Position numbers and translations under genes: made by a program. DNA of 64,000 nucleotides from assembly GCF_013283645.1 (NCBI RefSeq), contig NZ_JABEKV010000001.1:1356577-1420576 (forward strand). Direction: 5' to 3'. The notes under the pieces were generated by a model. That model saw only the letters and a program-made list of their open reading frames with translations. It made no database searches and was not told where the DNA came from. Positions 25,357-34,443 of this stretch are shown in pieces (within the stretch, counting starts at the first letter, position 1; each line of letters begins with the position of its first letter). Source of the stretch: Sinorhizobium psoraleae (GTDB taxonomy: Bacteria; Pseudomonadota; Alphaproteobacteria; Rhizobiales; Rhizobiaceae).

Positions 25357-26945
25357 CAGGCGTCCAGCCACACTCGGGTTGCGACATAGCCGTTCGACAT
25401 GTCGTTGCCGATGTCGTGGACATAGCCCTTCACCTGCTTGCCAGCGGCGTTCACGAAGTCGTTGAACATGGGCAGGATCACGCCGCCCTCGTCACGCACC
25501 ATCGTCGCCATGGTGCGGTACATGTCCTTGCGCTTGGCCTCGTCGAGTTCGGATCGCGCCTCGAGCAGGATCTTGTCGAAGTCGGCCCGCTGGAAGCGCG
25601 TATCGTTCCAATCAGCGTTCGAGAGGTAGGCGGTCGAATACATCTGGTCCTGGGTCGGGCGGCCACCCCAATAGGAGGTCGAGAAGGGCTGGACGTTCCA
25701 GACATTGGTCCAGTAGCCGTCACCCGGCTCGCGCTTGACCTCGATCTCGATGCCGGCCTTCTTGGCGCTTTCCTGATAAAGAACGGCCGCGTCCACCGCG
25801 CCAGGGAAGGCGACATCGGAAGTGCGCAGCAGCACCGGGCCGCTGTGACCTGATTTCTTGTAGTGGAAGGCGGCCTTGTCCGGATCATAGGCGCGTTGCT
25901 CGATCCCTTCCGGGAAGAGTGCGTAGGTGTCGTTGATCGGGAAGTCGTTGCCGACTTTGCCGTAGCCGCCGAGAATGCGCTCAACCATGGTTTCACGGTC
26001 CATCGCGTATTTCAGCGCCATGCGAAGGTCGTTATTGTCGAACGGCGCGGTGTTGCAATGCATGATGAAGACGTAATGGCCACGGCCGGACGTGTTGAGG
26101 ATTTCGACGGTCGGCGCACGCTTGAGAAGGCTTACGGTCTTCGGGTCGACGCGGTTGATGTAGTGCACCTGGCCGGAAGAAAGCGCGGCGATGCGTGCCG
26201 TCGCGTCATTCATGGCGATCAGTTCGATCGAATCCACGTAGCCGCGATCCGTCCGCCAGTCGTCGGCATTCTTTTCAAAGGTGGCGCGCACACCCGGTTC
26301 GAAGCTGGCCACCTTGTACGGGCCGGTACCGATCATCGCGTCCGGATTGTCGAGGCCGCCATTCGGCTGGATGATGAGGTGGTAGTCCGTCAAAAGCAGC
26401 GGCAGGTCGGCATTGCCTTCCGTCAGCGTCAGGACAAGCTTGTCGCCATCCGCCTTGATTTCCTTGATCGACTTCATCACGCCGAGCGCGCCCGATTCCG
26501 ACTTGTCGTCGGTGTGGCGCTGCAGGGTCTTGATGACGTCGTCGACTGTCAGTTCCTTGCCATCATGGAATTTGACGCCCTTACGAATCGCAAAGGTCCA
26601 GGTTGCCGCGTCGGCGGAAGGTTCCCAGGATTCGGCGAGTGCCGGAACGGGCGCACCGGTGGTCGGATGGCTTTCGACAAGCATGTCGCCCCAGTTACGG
26701 CCGACGACGAACATGAACTGCGAGAGGGCCTTAGCCGGATCCTTCGAGTCGGTTGCAGCAGCGCCTTCGAGGCCGAGCTTCAGATGACCGCCGCGTTTCG
26801 GCTCCTGCGCCGCGGCACTGGTCGCGAAAAGCGTGCCGGCGGTCGAGGCGGCAATGCCGAAAGCGGCTGTGCGTCCGAGAAACTCACGCCGGTTCATTTT
26901 GCCGAGCATGACCTGTCGTGTCAGATAATCCTTGTAATCGCTCAT
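25356..26945 (-). CDS. ABC transporter periplasmic binding protein, family 5, Tat-exported
   Basis: A 529-residue SBP_bac_5 protein with a twin-arginine signal (NRREFLGRTAAFGIAASTAG) and mature start EPKRGGHLKLGLEGA. First gene of a binding protein-DppB-DppC-DppDF operon with overlapping reading frames. It is a close paralogue of the protein at 19177-20760. The operon lies directly downstream, on the same strand, of the carnitine/gamma-butyrobetaine genes, which suggests a linked substrate such as a betaine or peptide derivative, but nothing in the sequence proves it. AAGGGAA and GGGGA precede the ATG. Confidence 0.87.
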   Translation of the reverse strand: MSDYKDYLTRQVMLGKMNRREFLGRTAAFGIAASTAGTLFATSAAAQEPKRGGHLKLGLEGAAATDSKDPAKALSQFMFVVGRNWGDMLVESHPTTGAPVPALAESWEPSADAATWTFAIRKGVKFHDGKELTVDDVIKTLQRHTDDKSESGALGVMKSIKEIKADGDKLVLTLTEGNADLPLLLTDYHLIIQPNGGLDNPDAMIGTGPYKVASFEPGVRATFEKNADDWRTDRGYVDSIELIAMNDATARIAALSSGQVHYINRVDPKTVSLLKRAPTVEILNTSGRGHYVFIMHCNTAPFDNNDLRMALKYAMDRETMVERILGGYGKVGNDFPINDTYALFPEGIEQRAYDPDKAAFHYKKSGHSGPVLLRTSDVAFPGAVDAAVLYQESAKKAGIEIEVKREPGDGYWTNVWNVQPFSTSYWGGRPTQDQMYSTAYLSNADWNDTRFQRADFDKILLEARSELDEAKRKDMYRTMATMVRDEGGVILPMFNDFVNAAGKQVKGYVHDIGNDMSNGYVATRVWLDA

Positions 26946-27268
26946 TCCCCTGTTCCCTTCTTTCAGTCGGCATTCGCCGTTCGTTGTGATTGGTAGAGAC
27001 TGTTGCGTATCACCATCGTATGAAATGGCCTCGAGATGTCGTCCGCTTTCTCCTTCCTCCGCGATCTTTGACGGCGATACAGCTGTTCCGATCCATAAGG
27101 CTAATCGTTCGGAGCAGGCTTGTAACGTCCTAAATTATAAATCTTTTCCATAAGTTCGCCTCATGGAACGACAATGCATTCCGCGTGCGTCAATGCTCGC
27201 GGCGCGCCACGTTGAACGCCGGTTTTCGCCGGCCGAAACTTCGTTCCGCGGCCATTGGCGGCCGTGTC
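26946..27268. other. 323-bp non-coding stretch upstream of the binding-protein operon
   Basis: Holds the leader of the ABC operon on the minus strand and the 3' flank of the hydratase gene. It includes an AT-rich patch near 27130 (TAAATTATAAATC) and small GC-rich stems (GCCGG/CCGGC) just after the hydratase stop. I see no convincing gene, RNA or operator. Confidence 0.6.
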
Positions 27269-28060
27269 TCAGCGCCCCTTCCAGACGGGATCGCGCTTCT
27301 CGGCGAAGGCGCGTGCTCCTTCGAGCTGGTCTTCGCTCGAATAGAGGATGTCGACCGTCTTGAACTGCCTGCGGGTGATCTTGTTCATCGTCGTCTGGAA
27401 ATCGCGGCCTTCCGCCTCGCGCACGACTTCCTTGATCGCGGCGTAGACGAGCGGCGGACCGCTTTCGAGCAGGCGGGCGAGTTCCCAGGCGCGTTCGATC
27501 AGCCGGGCGGCTGGCAGGATCTCGTTGACGAAGCCCCAGCGGTTCGCCTCGCTCGCATCGAGCCAGCGTCCAGTCAGCAGCATGTCCATGGCGATATGGT
27601 AGGGAATGCGCTTCGGCAATTTGATCGAAGCGGCATCGGCGACCGTGCCGGAACGGATTTCCGGAAGCGCGAAGGTCGCGTGTTCGGCGGCAAGGATGAT
27701 GTCGGTCGAAAGCGCGATTTCCAGCCCACCACCGCAACAGATGCCGTTGACGGCGGCGATGATCGGCTTGTTGAGGTCACGCAGTTCCTGAATGCCGCCG
27801 AAACCGCCGACGCCATAATCGCCGTCGACAGCGTCACCTTCGGCGGCGGCCTTGAGATCCCAGCCGGGGCAGAAGAATTTTTCGCCCGCGCCGGTGATGA
27901 TCGCCACGCGCAAGGTGGGTTCGTCGCGAAATTCGCGGAAGATTTCGCCCATGATCCGGCTCGTCTTCAGATCGATGGCATTGGCTTTCGGTCGATCGAT
28001 CGTGACTTCGAGAATGCCGCCTTCGCGGCGGGTAAGGATCGGTCCGGTCATAGGCGTCAT
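27269..28060 (-). CDS. Enoyl-CoA hydratase/isomerase, carnitinyl-CoA dehydratase (CaiD)-like
   Basis: A 263-residue crotonase. The two acidic residues expected for hydration, Glu114 (CGGGLEIALSTD) and Glu134 (ALPEIRSG), are present, and length and pattern fit CaiD, which interconverts crotonobetainyl-CoA and carnitinyl-CoA. The ATG overlaps the stop of the acyl-CoA ligase gene (ATGA); a second ATG 9 bases later is possible. With the ligase, acyl-CoA dehydrogenase and carnitine dehydrogenase upstream, it would convert gamma-butyrobetaine or crotonobetaine to carnitine. Crotonases are broad, so the assignment rests largely on context. Confidence 0.8.
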   Translation of the reverse strand: MTPMTGPILTRREGGILEVTIDRPKANAIDLKTSRIMGEIFREFRDEPTLRVAIITGAGEKFFCPGWDLKAAAEGDAVDGDYGVGGFGGIQELRDLNKPIIAAVNGICCGGGLEIALSTDIILAAEHATFALPEIRSGTVADAASIKLPKRIPYHIAMDMLLTGRWLDASEANRWGFVNEILPAARLIERAWELARLLESGPPLVYAAIKEVVREAEGRDFQTTMNKITRRQFKTVDILYSSEDQLEGARAFAEKRDPVWKGR

Positions 28061-30120
28061 TTCCTCCGGCGGATCAGAGCGTCAGCGGCGATGGCCCCTT
28101 GGCCTTCCGCTAACACCATAACAGGATTGATATCGAGTTCGTCGAGCTTTGAAGCGTTTGAAACGACATAGAATGCCGCTGCGGCGACAGTTCTGGTCAG
28201 CGCCGCGATATCTCCCTTCGGGCCACCGCGATAGCCGTCCAGCAGCTTTCTGACTTTAAGGCTGTCGATCGCCTCCGAAATCGCCCTTTCGGTGGTCGGA
28301 AGCGTCAGGATCGCGGAATCATCGAGCAACTCCACGAGGATTCCGCCCGCGCCGATGGTGAGTACCGGGCCGGCAAAGGGATCGTGCATTGCCCCGATGA
28401 TGAGCTCCGCTACCGGCTTCGCGACCATCTTTTCCACAAGATAACCGGAAGCGACGGCGGCCATCGCTGTTGCCGCGTCGTGAACCTCCTCGCGGCTCGC
28501 GAGGTTCAGCTTGACCGCACCGGCTTCGCTCTTGTGGGCAACACCGAGACCTTTGAGCACCACAGGGAAGCCGAGCGCCTCGGCGGCGGTGGCGGCTTCC
28601 TCGGGCGTGGCGGCCGTCCTGCCCCGAGGCACTTCGACGCCGGATTCGAGGAGCTCCGCCTTTGCTTCGGCCTCGGTCAGCGTGACGGCGTCGCCCGCTT
28701 CGGCGCGCACCTTGAGGAGGGGCGGTGGGACGGTCCGTGCCCAGGCGGCGCCGATCTCGGCCGCAGTTTCGGCGGCGGCGAGCGCTTCGTCGATGCCGAA
28801 GAAGGGAACAACGCCCGCCGCCATCAGTGACAGCGCGGTCGCTTCCGGCATGTTCTCGCCGAGGCTTGCGACGATGCCCGCGACAGCACCGGTCGCATTC
28901 GCCGAGGCGATGACGGCCTCGCAGGTCGTCACCCAATCGGCGGCGTCGCAACGGTCGAGACGCGGAAAATCGAGCACGATCAGGTTCAATGCGTAGTCGC
29001 CCTTCATCATCGCGGTGAAGGCGGCCGTCTGTTTCTCGCGATTGCCCCAGACGAAAGTGTGATAGTCGAGCGGATTGGCGATCGTCACCATCTCGCCCAG
29101 GCTTTCCTTGAGCGGCCGGCGCTGTTCCTCGCGAAGGGGCCGAAAATTGATTTTGCGGCGGACGCCGGCATCCGCCACCAGCGACGCTTCGCCGCCGGAG
29201 CAACTCATCGAGGAGATGTCGGCGCTGGGAAGGGGCCCGTGAAGATGCAGGAGCTTCAGCGTTTCAAGGAGCTCGGGCAGGGTGTCGACCCGGCCAATGC
29301 CGAGGCGGGCCAGCAGCGCCGATGAGACACGGTCATTGCCGGCGAGCGAGGCCGTGTGGGAGACGGTCGCAAGCTGCGCGGCCTCGGACTTGCCGACCTT
29401 CAGCGTCACGACGGGCTTGCGCAGTTCGCGGGCGCGGGTCGCCAGCCGCTCGAGCGCCTCGATGCTGTCGAAGCCTTCGATATGGAGGCCGACGGCGGTG
29501 ACGCGCGGATCCTCGAGCACGGCGCAGGCGATGTCCGAGAGGCCGGTCTGGGCCTGGTTGCCGGCGGTCATGACATAGGCGAGGGGCAGCCCGCGTGTCT
29601 GCATGGAGATGTTGCAGGCAATGTTGGAGGATTGGGTGAGGATCGCCACGCCGTGATCGACGCGAAGCATGCCGTGCTGGTCCGGCCAGAGCAGGGCGCC
29701 GTCGAGCATGTTGATGAAACCGTAGCAATTCGGTCCGACGATCGGCATGTCGCCGGCAGCGGCAACCAGCGCCTCCTGTAGGTCATTGCCGTCGGCAAGC
29801 TCGCTGGCCGCCTCGCGGAAGCCCGATGCGTAGCAGACGGCGCCGCCGGCGCCGCGTGTCGCCAGATCCCGGATGATATCGATCGTCAGCGCCCGGTTGA
29901 CGCCGACGAACGAGGCATCCGGCGCATCCGGCAGGTCGGCCACCGAGCGGTAGCAGCGGCGGCCGAGGATTTCTTCTTCACGCGGATGGACCGGCCAGAT
30001 TTCGCCGGCAAAGCCCATCTTGTCGCATTGTTCGATGACGCGCCGCGCTTCCTTGCCGCCGAAGACAGCGATGGAGCGGGGGCGGATCAGTCGGTCGAGG
30101 GAGCGGGGGGAGGTGGTCAT
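28057..30120 (-). CDS. Acyl-CoA ligase, NDP-forming (acetate-CoA ligase family, fused alpha-beta)
   Basis: A 687-residue fused enzyme. The N-terminal CoA-binding Rossmann domain starts RPRSIAVFGGKEARRVIEQC. Succinyl-CoA-ligase-like domains carry the phospho-His motif VSHTASLAGND near residue 255. A C-terminal ATP-grasp domain (from about 470) includes FPVVLKGLGVAHKSEAGAVK and PVLTIGAGGILVEL. Such enzymes form acyl-CoA from acid, CoA and ATP, giving ADP and phosphate. Here a gamma-butyrobetaine or crotonobetaine CoA ligase role is inferred from the operon; E. coli CaiC is an unrelated AMP-forming enzyme, so this would be an alternative solution. Overlaps the hydratase gene by 4 bases. Confidence 0.82.
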   Translation of the reverse strand: MTTSPRSLDRLIRPRSIAVFGGKEARRVIEQCDKMGFAGEIWPVHPREEEILGRRCYRSVADLPDAPDASFVGVNRALTIDIIRDLATRGAGGAVCYASGFREAASELADGNDLQEALVAAAGDMPIVGPNCYGFINMLDGALLWPDQHGMLRVDHGVAILTQSSNIACNISMQTRGLPLAYVMTAGNQAQTGLSDIACAVLEDPRVTAVGLHIEGFDSIEALERLATRARELRKPVVTLKVGKSEAAQLATVSHTASLAGNDRVSSALLARLGIGRVDTLPELLETLKLLHLHGPLPSADISSMSCSGGEASLVADAGVRRKINFRPLREEQRRPLKESLGEMVTIANPLDYHTFVWGNREKQTAAFTAMMKGDYALNLIVLDFPRLDRCDAADWVTTCEAVIASANATGAVAGIVASLGENMPEATALSLMAAGVVPFFGIDEALAAAETAAEIGAAWARTVPPPLLKVRAEAGDAVTLTEAEAKAELLESGVEVPRGRTAATPEEAATAAEALGFPVVLKGLGVAHKSEAGAVKLNLASREEVHDAATAMAAVASGYLVEKMVAKPVAELIIGAMHDPFAGPVLTIGAGGILVELLDDSAILTLPTTERAISEAIDSLKVRKLLDGYRGGPKGDIAALTRTVAAAAFYVVSNASKLDELDINPVMVLAEGQGAIAADALIRRRK

Positions 30121-30165
30121 GCTGCGCCCTCGTTGAATGCGTCAAGGGGGCGCGATCCGCGGAAT

Positions 30166-30389
30166 ACCCCCCTCTGCCCTGCCGGGCATCTCCCCCACAA
30201 GGGGGGAGATTGGACGGGGCGCTGTCTTTGCCAGTCAGTGACCGTCGAGGAGTGGGGTGTTTTTAGTGGGCGATGGATTGCGGGAATGATGCGGCAGATG
30301 GCAGGGATGGCCTGCGGATCAAGAAGCTGGGTGGTCGCTTGCCAATCTCCCCCCTTGTGGGGGAGATGCCCGGCAGGGCAGAGGGGGGT
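30166..30389. repeat. Perfect 48-bp inverted repeats flanking a 128-bp spacer
   Basis: Left arm 30166-30213 (ACCCCCCTCTGCCCTGCCGG, continuing to AGATTGG) is the exact reverse complement of the right arm 30342-30389. Each arm also has its own hairpins (CCTGCCGGGC; CTCCCCCACAAGGGGGGAG). The arms look like a dispersed rhizobial palindrome in opposite orientations. The spacer has no recognisable gene. It lies between the acyl-CoA dehydrogenase and ligase genes of one presumed operon. Confidence 0.85.
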
Positions 30390-30413
30390 GACTTGCGGAA
30401 ACTCGCCCATCCC

Positions 30414-31574
30414 TCAAGCTCCCAGCGGCCGCAGCAGGTCGCGGCTGATGATGTGGCGCTGGATTTCCGACGTTCCGTCCCAGATGCGCTCGACGCGGGC
30501 ATCGCGCCAGAAGCGGGCGAGCGGCAGGTCGTCCATCAGACCCATGCCGCCAAAGATCTGGATCGCCTCGTCGGTGACGCGGGCGAGCATTTCCGTCGCA
30601 TAGACCTTTGCCGACGCGACCTCGCGGTTCGAGGGCAGGCCCTGGTCGAGCCGCCAGGCGGCCGAGAGCGTCAGCAGGTCGGCGGCGTCGATCTCGGTGA
30701 TCATGTCGGCAAGCTTGAAGGAGACGCCCTGATTGGCGCCGATCGGCTTGCCGAACTGCTTGCGTTCGGCGGCGTAGGAGAGCGCATAGTCGAAGGCGCG
30801 GCGAGCGCGCCCGACCGAAGTGGCGGCGACCGTCAGGCGTGTCGCATAGAGCCAATCGTTGGCGAGATCAAAGCCCTTGTGGACCTCACCGAGAATCTGC
30901 GCGGAGGGCAGCCGGCAATCGTCGAAGGTCAGGATGCAATTCTTGTAGCCGCGATGCGAGACGGAGTTGTAGCCCTCGCGGATCTGGAAGCCCGGCGTGC
31001 CGCGATCGACCAGGAAACAGGTGATCTTCTTCTTCGGCCCGCGCGGCGTCTGCTCCTCGCCGGTGGCGATGAAGACGATGACGAAATCGGCGATATCGGC
31101 GTGACTGATGAAGTGCTTCGTGCCGTTGACGATCCAGTCGTCGCCGTCCTGCCTGGCGAAGCATTTCATGCCGCGAACGTCCGAGCCGGCGTCCGGTTCG
31201 GTCATGGCAAGCGCATCGAACTTTTCGCCTTTAACGGCAGGCAGCAGGTAACGCTCGCGCTGCTCATCGTTGCAGGCCATCAGGATACCGGAGGGGCGGC
31301 CGAAGAATACGGTCAAGCCCATCGAACCGCGGCCAAGCTCACGCTCGACGAGCGTAAATGTCAGGTGATCGAGCCCGGCGCCGCCGACTTCTTCCGGGAA
31401 ATTGCAGGCGAAGAAGCCTAGCTCCCTGCACTTGCGGGCAATTTCCTCGCCGAGCTCGCGCGGTACGATGCCTGTACGCTCGACCTCGTTTTCATGCGGA
31501 TAGATCTCGGTCTCGACGAAGGTGCGGACCGTGTCGACGATCATCTGCTGTTCTTCGGTCAGTGCGAAATTCAT
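30414..31574 (-). CDS. Acyl-CoA dehydrogenase (probable gamma-butyrobetainyl-CoA dehydrogenase)
   Basis: A 386-residue FAD enzyme with the N-terminal helical domain, the FAD/substrate motif ALAMTEPDAGSDVRG, and C-terminal RKQFGKPIGANQGVSFKLAD and IQIFGGMGLMDDLPLARFWRD. Where many family members have Y-E-G-T carrying the catalytic Glu, this one has WDGTSEIQRHII, so the base is Asp or lies elsewhere. Start at 31574 follows GGGAGA; upstream in-frame residues are repeat-like. Between the carnitine dehydrogenase and the acyl-CoA ligase, a role in oxidising gamma-butyrobetainyl-CoA to crotonobetainyl-CoA is the best guess. Confidence 0.83.
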   Translation of the reverse strand: MNFALTEEQQMIVDTVRTFVETEIYPHENEVERTGIVPRELGEEIARKCRELGFFACNFPEEVGGAGLDHLTFTLVERELGRGSMGLTVFFGRPSGILMACNDEQRERYLLPAVKGEKFDALAMTEPDAGSDVRGMKCFARQDGDDWIVNGTKHFISHADIADFVIVFIATGEEQTPRGPKKKITCFLVDRGTPGFQIREGYNSVSHRGYKNCILTFDDCRLPSAQILGEVHKGFDLANDWLYATRLTVAATSVGRARRAFDYALSYAAERKQFGKPIGANQGVSFKLADMITEIDAADLLTLSAAWRLDQGLPSNREVASAKVYATEMLARVTDEAIQIFGGMGLMDDLPLARFWRDARVERIWDGTSEIQRHIISRDLLRPLGA

Positions 31575-31651
31575 TGTTCTCCCTCGTATTCTTTTGGTCC
31601 GCCTGCCATCGGCCGATCTCCTCATCGGCCGGCGGCGTTTTTGGCTTTTCG

Positions 31652-31806
31652 CCCCTCACCCTAGCCCTCTCCCCGCGCGCGGGGAGGGAGAGGGGACGCT
31701 TTTGCTGGCCGCTCCCCACGCGCGACGGAAGAGGGGTGCGAGCGGCTGTCGCGAGTCCCTTCTCCCCGTCAGAACGGGGAGAAGGTGCCGGCAGGCGGAT
31801 GAGGGG
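31652..31806. repeat. RIME-type repeat (copy 4, expanded centre)
   Basis: CCCCTCACCCTAGCCCTCTC at one end and GCCGGCAGGCGGATGAGGGG at the other, with hairpins CCCTCTCCCCGCGCGCGGGGAGGG and CCTTCTCCCCGTCAGAACGGGGAGAAGG. Located between the carnitine dehydrogenase and acyl-CoA dehydrogenase genes. Confidence 0.85.
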
Positions 31807-31827
31807 CGATCGTCCGCCCCATCACCT

Positions 31828-33318
31828 TCACCGTTTCTGCCCCACGTGCCGCCCAGCGCCCTCCGGCGCAGCGAGTTTGGCATGCCCTTCGGCAATCGGC
31901 TTCAGCTTCGCCAGCACTTCCGTCGGCGCCGGCACTGATTTGCCGGCCTTGGCGTCGACGTGCAGCATCATCTGCTCGGCGGTCGCGATCACTTCGCCCG
32001 ATGCGGCATCGTGGATCCTGGTGAAGAATTGAATGCGCTTCTCGTCGGCGGCGAGAAGCTGCAGCGTCGTGTAAAGCGCCTGACCGAGCTTGGCCTCGCC
32101 GAGATGGCGGATATGCGTTTCTACTGTGTAGTAGCTGTGGCCGGCTTCGACATAGGCGAAGTCGACGCCGATCAGCCGCAACAGCGCATCGGAGGTGTCG
32201 CCGAAGAGCTGCAGATAGCGGTGCTCGGTCATGTGGCCGTTGTAGTCGACCCAGGCGGCGTTGACCTTGGTTTCGAGGAGACGCAGCGGGCCGGAGGCGT
32301 CATGGGTTTTCGCCTGATTGCCGCCCTTGGCCCAAAGACGCTTCTCGAAATCGGCGAGCAGCTTGCCGGCGCCCCAGCCTTCGCCGCCATTGCCGGCTTT
32401 CAGCGCATGCATGATGCCGACGAGGTTTTCGTCTCGGATGCGTTCGAGTTCGCGGATCGAGCGGCCGGCGGCTTGCGCATCCGACTGCGCGCCAATCTTT
32501 TCGACGAGCGCGTCGTCGAGATCGACGACGTCGGTAAACTTGGTCCAGGGCCATTTCAGGCACGGGCCGAACTGGGCGAGGAAGTGGCGCATGCCAGCCT
32601 CGCCACCGGCGATACGATAGGTCTCGAACAGGCCCATCTGTGCCCAGCGCATACCGAAGGAATAACGCATGACATCGTCGAGCGTCTCCGTATCGCAGAT
32701 GTCGTCCTGGATCAGCCACAAAGCTTCGCGCCACAGCGCCTCGAGCAGGCGGTCGCCGACGAAAGCCTCTATCTCCTTGGCGATAACGACGCCCTTCATG
32801 CCGATTTCGGCAACGCCTTCCTCCGCCCGCTTGATCGTTTGCGCGGAGGTCTTCTTGCCGCCGACGAGTTCGACCAGCGGCAGCAGATAGACCGGGTTAT
32901 AGGGATGCGCCACGAACATGCGTTCGGGGTATTTCATGTCGGCCTGCAGGTCCGACGGCAGGAGGCCCGAGGTCGAGGAACCGATGAGTGCGTCGGGGCG
33001 GGCAAAGGCGTCGATCTCGGTGATGACGCCGCGCTTCAGCTCCAGCCGCTCGGGAACGCTTTCCTGAATCCAGTCAACGCCTTCGACTGCTTGCTGGATG
33101 GTCTTGCAGAAGGTGAGCTTGCCGCGTGGCGGCAGCGGCGCCATGGTCAGCATGCCATAGGCCTTCTCGGCATTGGCCATGACCTCGCCGATAATGCGCT
33201 CGGCTTCCGGATGCGGATCGAAGATGTTGACGTCGATGCCGGCAAGCGCGAAGCGCGCCGCCCAGGCTCCGCCGATGACGCCGCCGCCGACGCAGGCGGC
33301 CTTGGTGATGATGCTCAT
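31828..33318 (-). CDS. lcdH: L-carnitine 3-dehydrogenase fused to a hotdog thioesterase
   Basis: A 496-residue bifunctional protein. Residues 1-320 are a 3-hydroxyacyl-CoA-dehydrogenase-type NAD enzyme with VGGGVIGGAWA (Rossmann), His138 in VAHPYNPVYLLPLVE and Glu150. Residues 345-470 are a hotdog thioesterase (AAWVDYNGHMTEHRYLQLF, VETHIRHLGEAKLGQALYT). In Sinorhizobium the dehydrogenase oxidises L-carnitine to 3-dehydrocarnitine, and the thioesterase is proposed to hydrolyse betainyl-CoA released by the next enzyme. That next enzyme (DUF849) is adjacent upstream, a strong contextual match. The symbol is by analogy. Confidence 0.92.
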   Translation of the reverse strand: MSIITKAACVGGGVIGGAWAARFALAGIDVNIFDPHPEAERIIGEVMANAEKAYGMLTMAPLPPRGKLTFCKTIQQAVEGVDWIQESVPERLELKRGVITEIDAFARPDALIGSSTSGLLPSDLQADMKYPERMFVAHPYNPVYLLPLVELVGGKKTSAQTIKRAEEGVAEIGMKGVVIAKEIEAFVGDRLLEALWREALWLIQDDICDTETLDDVMRYSFGMRWAQMGLFETYRIAGGEAGMRHFLAQFGPCLKWPWTKFTDVVDLDDALVEKIGAQSDAQAAGRSIRELERIRDENLVGIMHALKAGNGGEGWGAGKLLADFEKRLWAKGGNQAKTHDASGPLRLLETKVNAAWVDYNGHMTEHRYLQLFGDTSDALLRLIGVDFAYVEAGHSYYTVETHIRHLGEAKLGQALYTTLQLLAADEKRIQFFTRIHDAASGEVIATAEQMMLHVDAKAGKSVPAPTEVLAKLKPIAEGHAKLAAPEGAGRHVGQKR

Positions 33319-33350
33319 TCCCTCTCCCCGATTTCTGAAATCTCAGTCTG

Positions 33351-33462
33351 CCCCTCACCCTAGCCCTCTCCCCGCAGGCGGGGAGAGGGAACTGGACGCC
33401 TACGGCTTGCATCCTTCTCCCCGTCTCTACGGGGAGAAGGTGCCGGCAGGCGGATGAGGGGC
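33351..33462. repeat. RIME-type repeat (copy 5)
   Basis: CCCCTCACCCTAGCCCTCTC, hairpin, spacer ACTGGACGCC, second hairpin CCTTCTCCCCGTCTCTACGGGGAGAAGG, ending GCAGGCGGATGAGGGG. Between the DUF849 and carnitine dehydrogenase genes. Confidence 0.85.
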
Positions 33463-33473
33463 CGAACTCGCTC

Positions 33474-34376
33474 TTACCGCTTCTTCAGCTTCAGCTTCTC
33501 GCGGACCTCTTCCGGCCCGATGATCTTCGCGCCCATACCCTCGATGACCGAGACCGCCTTTTCGACGAGCTGGCCGTTGGTCGCGAGTTGGCCCTTGCCG
33601 ACATAGAGATTGTCTTCGAGGCCGACGCGGACGTTGCCGCCGGCAAGGATCGCCGCCGCCGGGTAGGCGAGCGCATTGCGGCCGATCGAGAAGGCCGAGA
33701 AGGTCCAGTTCGCCGGTACGTTGTTGACCATCGCCATAAAGGTGTTGAGGTCGTCCGGCGCGCCCCACGGAATGCCCATGCAGAGCTGGATCAGCACCGG
33801 ATCCTCGATCAGGCCTTCCTCGACGAGCTGCTTGGCGAACCAGAGATGGCCGGTATCGAAGGCCTCGATCTCGGGGCGGACGCCGAGTGCGGTCATCTGG
33901 CGCGCCATCTCGCGCAGCATCGACGGCGTGTTGGTCATGACATAGTCGCCGAGCGAGAAGTTCATCGTGCCGCAGTCGAGGGTGCAGATTTCCGGCAGGC
34001 ATTCGGCAACATGGGCGACGCGCTCGGTGGCGCCGGCCATGTCCGTGCCTTTCTCGTTGACCGGCAACGGGCTTTCGACATTGCCGAACACGAGGTCCCC
34101 GCCCATGCCCGCGGTCAAATTCAGCACAACGTCGACGTCGGCGGAGCGGATACGGTCGGTGACCTCTTTGTAGAGATCGAGGCGGCGGGCCGGCGCGCCG
34201 GTTTCCGGATCGCGAACATGGCAGTGAGCGACCGCGGCACCCGCCTTGGCGGCCTCGATCGCCGCGTCGGCGATCTGTTTCGGTGTGATCGGAACGTGGC
34301 CGGATTTCGAAACGGTGTCTCCCGAACCGGTGACGGCGCAGGTGATGAATACCTCGCGGTTCATGCTGAGCGGCAT
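33474..34376 (-). CDS. Beta-keto acid cleavage enzyme (DUF849/BKACE), probable dehydrocarnitine cleavage enzyme
   Basis: A 300-residue TIM-barrel protein with the BKACE zinc ligands in AHCHVRDPETG (His51 and His53) and characteristic blocks LNLTAGMGGDLVFG and GGNVRVGLEDNLYVGKGQLA. BKACE enzymes condense a beta-keto acid with acetyl-CoA and split it to acetoacetate and a new acyl-CoA. With 3-dehydrocarnitine the products would be acetoacetate and betainyl-CoA, fitting the fused dehydrogenase-thioesterase next door. Start at 34376 is supported by GGGAGAC. First gene of the minus-strand locus, divergent from an AraC/GlxA regulator. Confidence 0.9.
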   Translation of the reverse strand: MPLSMNREVFITCAVTGSGDTVSKSGHVPITPKQIADAAIEAAKAGAAVAHCHVRDPETGAPARRLDLYKEVTDRIRSADVDVVLNLTAGMGGDLVFGNVESPLPVNEKGTDMAGATERVAHVAECLPEICTLDCGTMNFSLGDYVMTNTPSMLREMARQMTALGVRPEIEAFDTGHLWFAKQLVEEGLIEDPVLIQLCMGIPWGAPDDLNTFMAMVNNVPANWTFSAFSIGRNALAYPAAAILAGGNVRVGLEDNLYVGKGQLATNGQLVEKAVSVIEGMGAKIIGPEEVREKLKLKKR

Positions 34377-34443
34377 TGCTGTCTCCCTTTTATTGAGAGC
34401 CATTACGAGCCAGAAAAGCCGTCTCTGCTTTTCATCATCAGCG

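Noticed and set aside
30166-30389. Insertion sequence with terminal inverted repeats
   Set aside because: No transposase frame in the 128-bp spacer and no visible target-site duplication; treated as a palindromic repeat pair.
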